Assembly: GCA_963662175.1 (NCBI GenBank) | Contig: OY759220.1 | Coordinates: 46,410,136 to 46,474,135, forward strand | From: Aradus depressus | Lineage: Eukaryota; Arthropoda; Insecta; Hemiptera; Aradidae | Direction: 5' to 3' | DNA length: 64,000 bases | Shown: positions 63,556 through 64,000 of the stretch, one piece after another | How the letters are laid out: the number at the start of each line of letters is the position of its first letter | Numbering within the stretch: the stretch's first letter is position 1 | Program-made: the position numbers and the translations under genes | The notes under the pieces: model-generated | Told to the model about the DNA's origin: nothing | The model's database searches: none | The model's input: only the letters and a program-made list of their open reading frames with translations

Positions 63556-63577
63556 GGGGGGGGGGGGGGGGGGGGGG
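63556..63577. repeat. poly(G) run, 22 nt, inside D1
   Basis: Occupies the same purine block as the run at 879-893 in the first D1 copy. Confidence 0.95.
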
Positions 63578-63669
63578 TGAGAGTGAAAGTATAATACAAT
63601 TTGTGCTGGGAAAGTTTATTGCCGGGGGACTTTTCTGAATTTCTGGTTATCTTATTTCACTAAATCTGG

Positions 63670-63732
63670 TCAAGTAGGTATCACTCAATGTAGTCAAGTA
63701 TCACTCAATGTAGTCAAGTATCACTCAATAGC
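63670..63732 (+). repeat. About 20-bp tandem repeat, 3 copies
   Basis: GTCAAGTA(GG)TATCACTCAAT units: TATCACTCAATGTAGTCAAG appears twice, with a third partial copy ending TCACTCAATAGC. Confidence 0.85.
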
Positions 63733-63769
63733 AGCCTACATTTGTTAAACTTACTCATTTTGTATTTTG

Positions 63770-64000
63770 ACTTTCCCGTAGGGGAAATTATGTGCTAAAT
63801 GACAACATTCGAAATTGGGTTTTTATAAAACATGAAAAAAAATAACGACACCTACTGATTATCAGTCAAATCGACCAAAAGATTGAGGAACAGCTTAACA
63901 TAAAAACCTAAAAAAATAACTCCTGTATTTTGTGTATCAACATGAAATTTAATTGAGGATTCAGAAGTCTTAAAGTAAGACATAATATCAATATTATTAA
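63770..64000 (+). mobile_element. D1 copy running off the window
   Basis: CCCGTAGGGGAAATTATGTG, ACATTCGAAATTGGGTTTTT, ACGACACCTACTGATTATCA, GTCAAATCGACCAAAAGATT, GAGGATTCAGAAGTC; the tail lies beyond 64000. Confidence 0.55.

Larger units (their letters stand above)
62822..63640 (+). mobile_element. D1 copy split by a young SINE-A
   Basis: Left part: ATGTAGTTATGTAATCGGTC, AAAAATTCGATGTTGAATTA, ATGTATCTACATGAACCATT. Right part from about 63327: ATACATAAATTCCAAACCCC, GTAACGACGACCTC, CAACTCAAAAACTGTAATAA, CTGCTGGTGTAAAATGTATC, tail TGTGCTGGGAAAGTTTATTG. Removing the SINE and one copy of the target restores the usual D1 order. Confidence 0.75.

Overview
This is a 64 kb stretch of animal nuclear DNA, most likely arthropod and probably insect. 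It holds no bacterial-style operons and no recognisable host protein-coding gene. The arthropod call rests on several decayed Jockey-like LINE 3' ends, a Ty3/gypsy-type LTR element whose primer-binding site matches an insect tRNA-Ser 3' end, and tRNA-derived SINEs ending in CCTAACCTAACCT. Bug-like (hemipteran) ancestry is only a guess. Nearly all long open frames are shadows of tandem repeats or transposons.

The best-supported coding unit is a compact LTR retrotransposon at 45604-48161 (minus strand). It has two identical 131-bp LTRs, a 5-bp target duplication, a tRNA-Ser primer site, a purine tract and one intact 711-codon ORF. The ORF joins a Gag domain directly to an integrase. Protease, reverse transcriptase and RNase H are absent, and two of the three expected integrase catalytic acids are changed.

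The rest, from left to right, is layered repeats. 0.6-6.5 kb: dispersed families 'D1' and 'D2' (names used only here), a CT-rich block, a TA block and a 37-bp satellite. 11-15.8 kb: LINE fragment, fold-back element, SINEs and a 43-bp minisatellite. 17.9-20.5 kb: a 139-bp fold-back satellite and a mariner-like MITE. 24-25 kb: a 66-bp satellite. 29.6-32.8 kb: 35-bp and 47-bp arrays (the latter carrying a YY1/Pho-type motif nine times) and a hAT remnant. 32.9-37.7 kb: SINEs, a large fold-back and an inverted SINE pair. 41.2 kb: a perfect 10 x 30-bp array. 45.6-48.2 kb: the Gag-integrase element. 50-56.8 kb: SINEs, LINE 3' ends and a fold-back nested in D1. 59-64 kb: D2, SINEs, a LINE end, and D1 interrupted by a young SINE.

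Three themes stand out. Several fold-back or satellite repeats share a CTGANGA-hairpin-GAAA core like that of hammerhead ribozymes. Poly(G)/poly(C) runs of 13-24 nt recur 16 times, several in the purine-rich part of D1. A few GC-richer islands with clustered TAATTA, CACGCCC, GATAAG, CRE and ATGGCGGC motifs look like regulatory DNA, so the window may be a gene desert or large intron.
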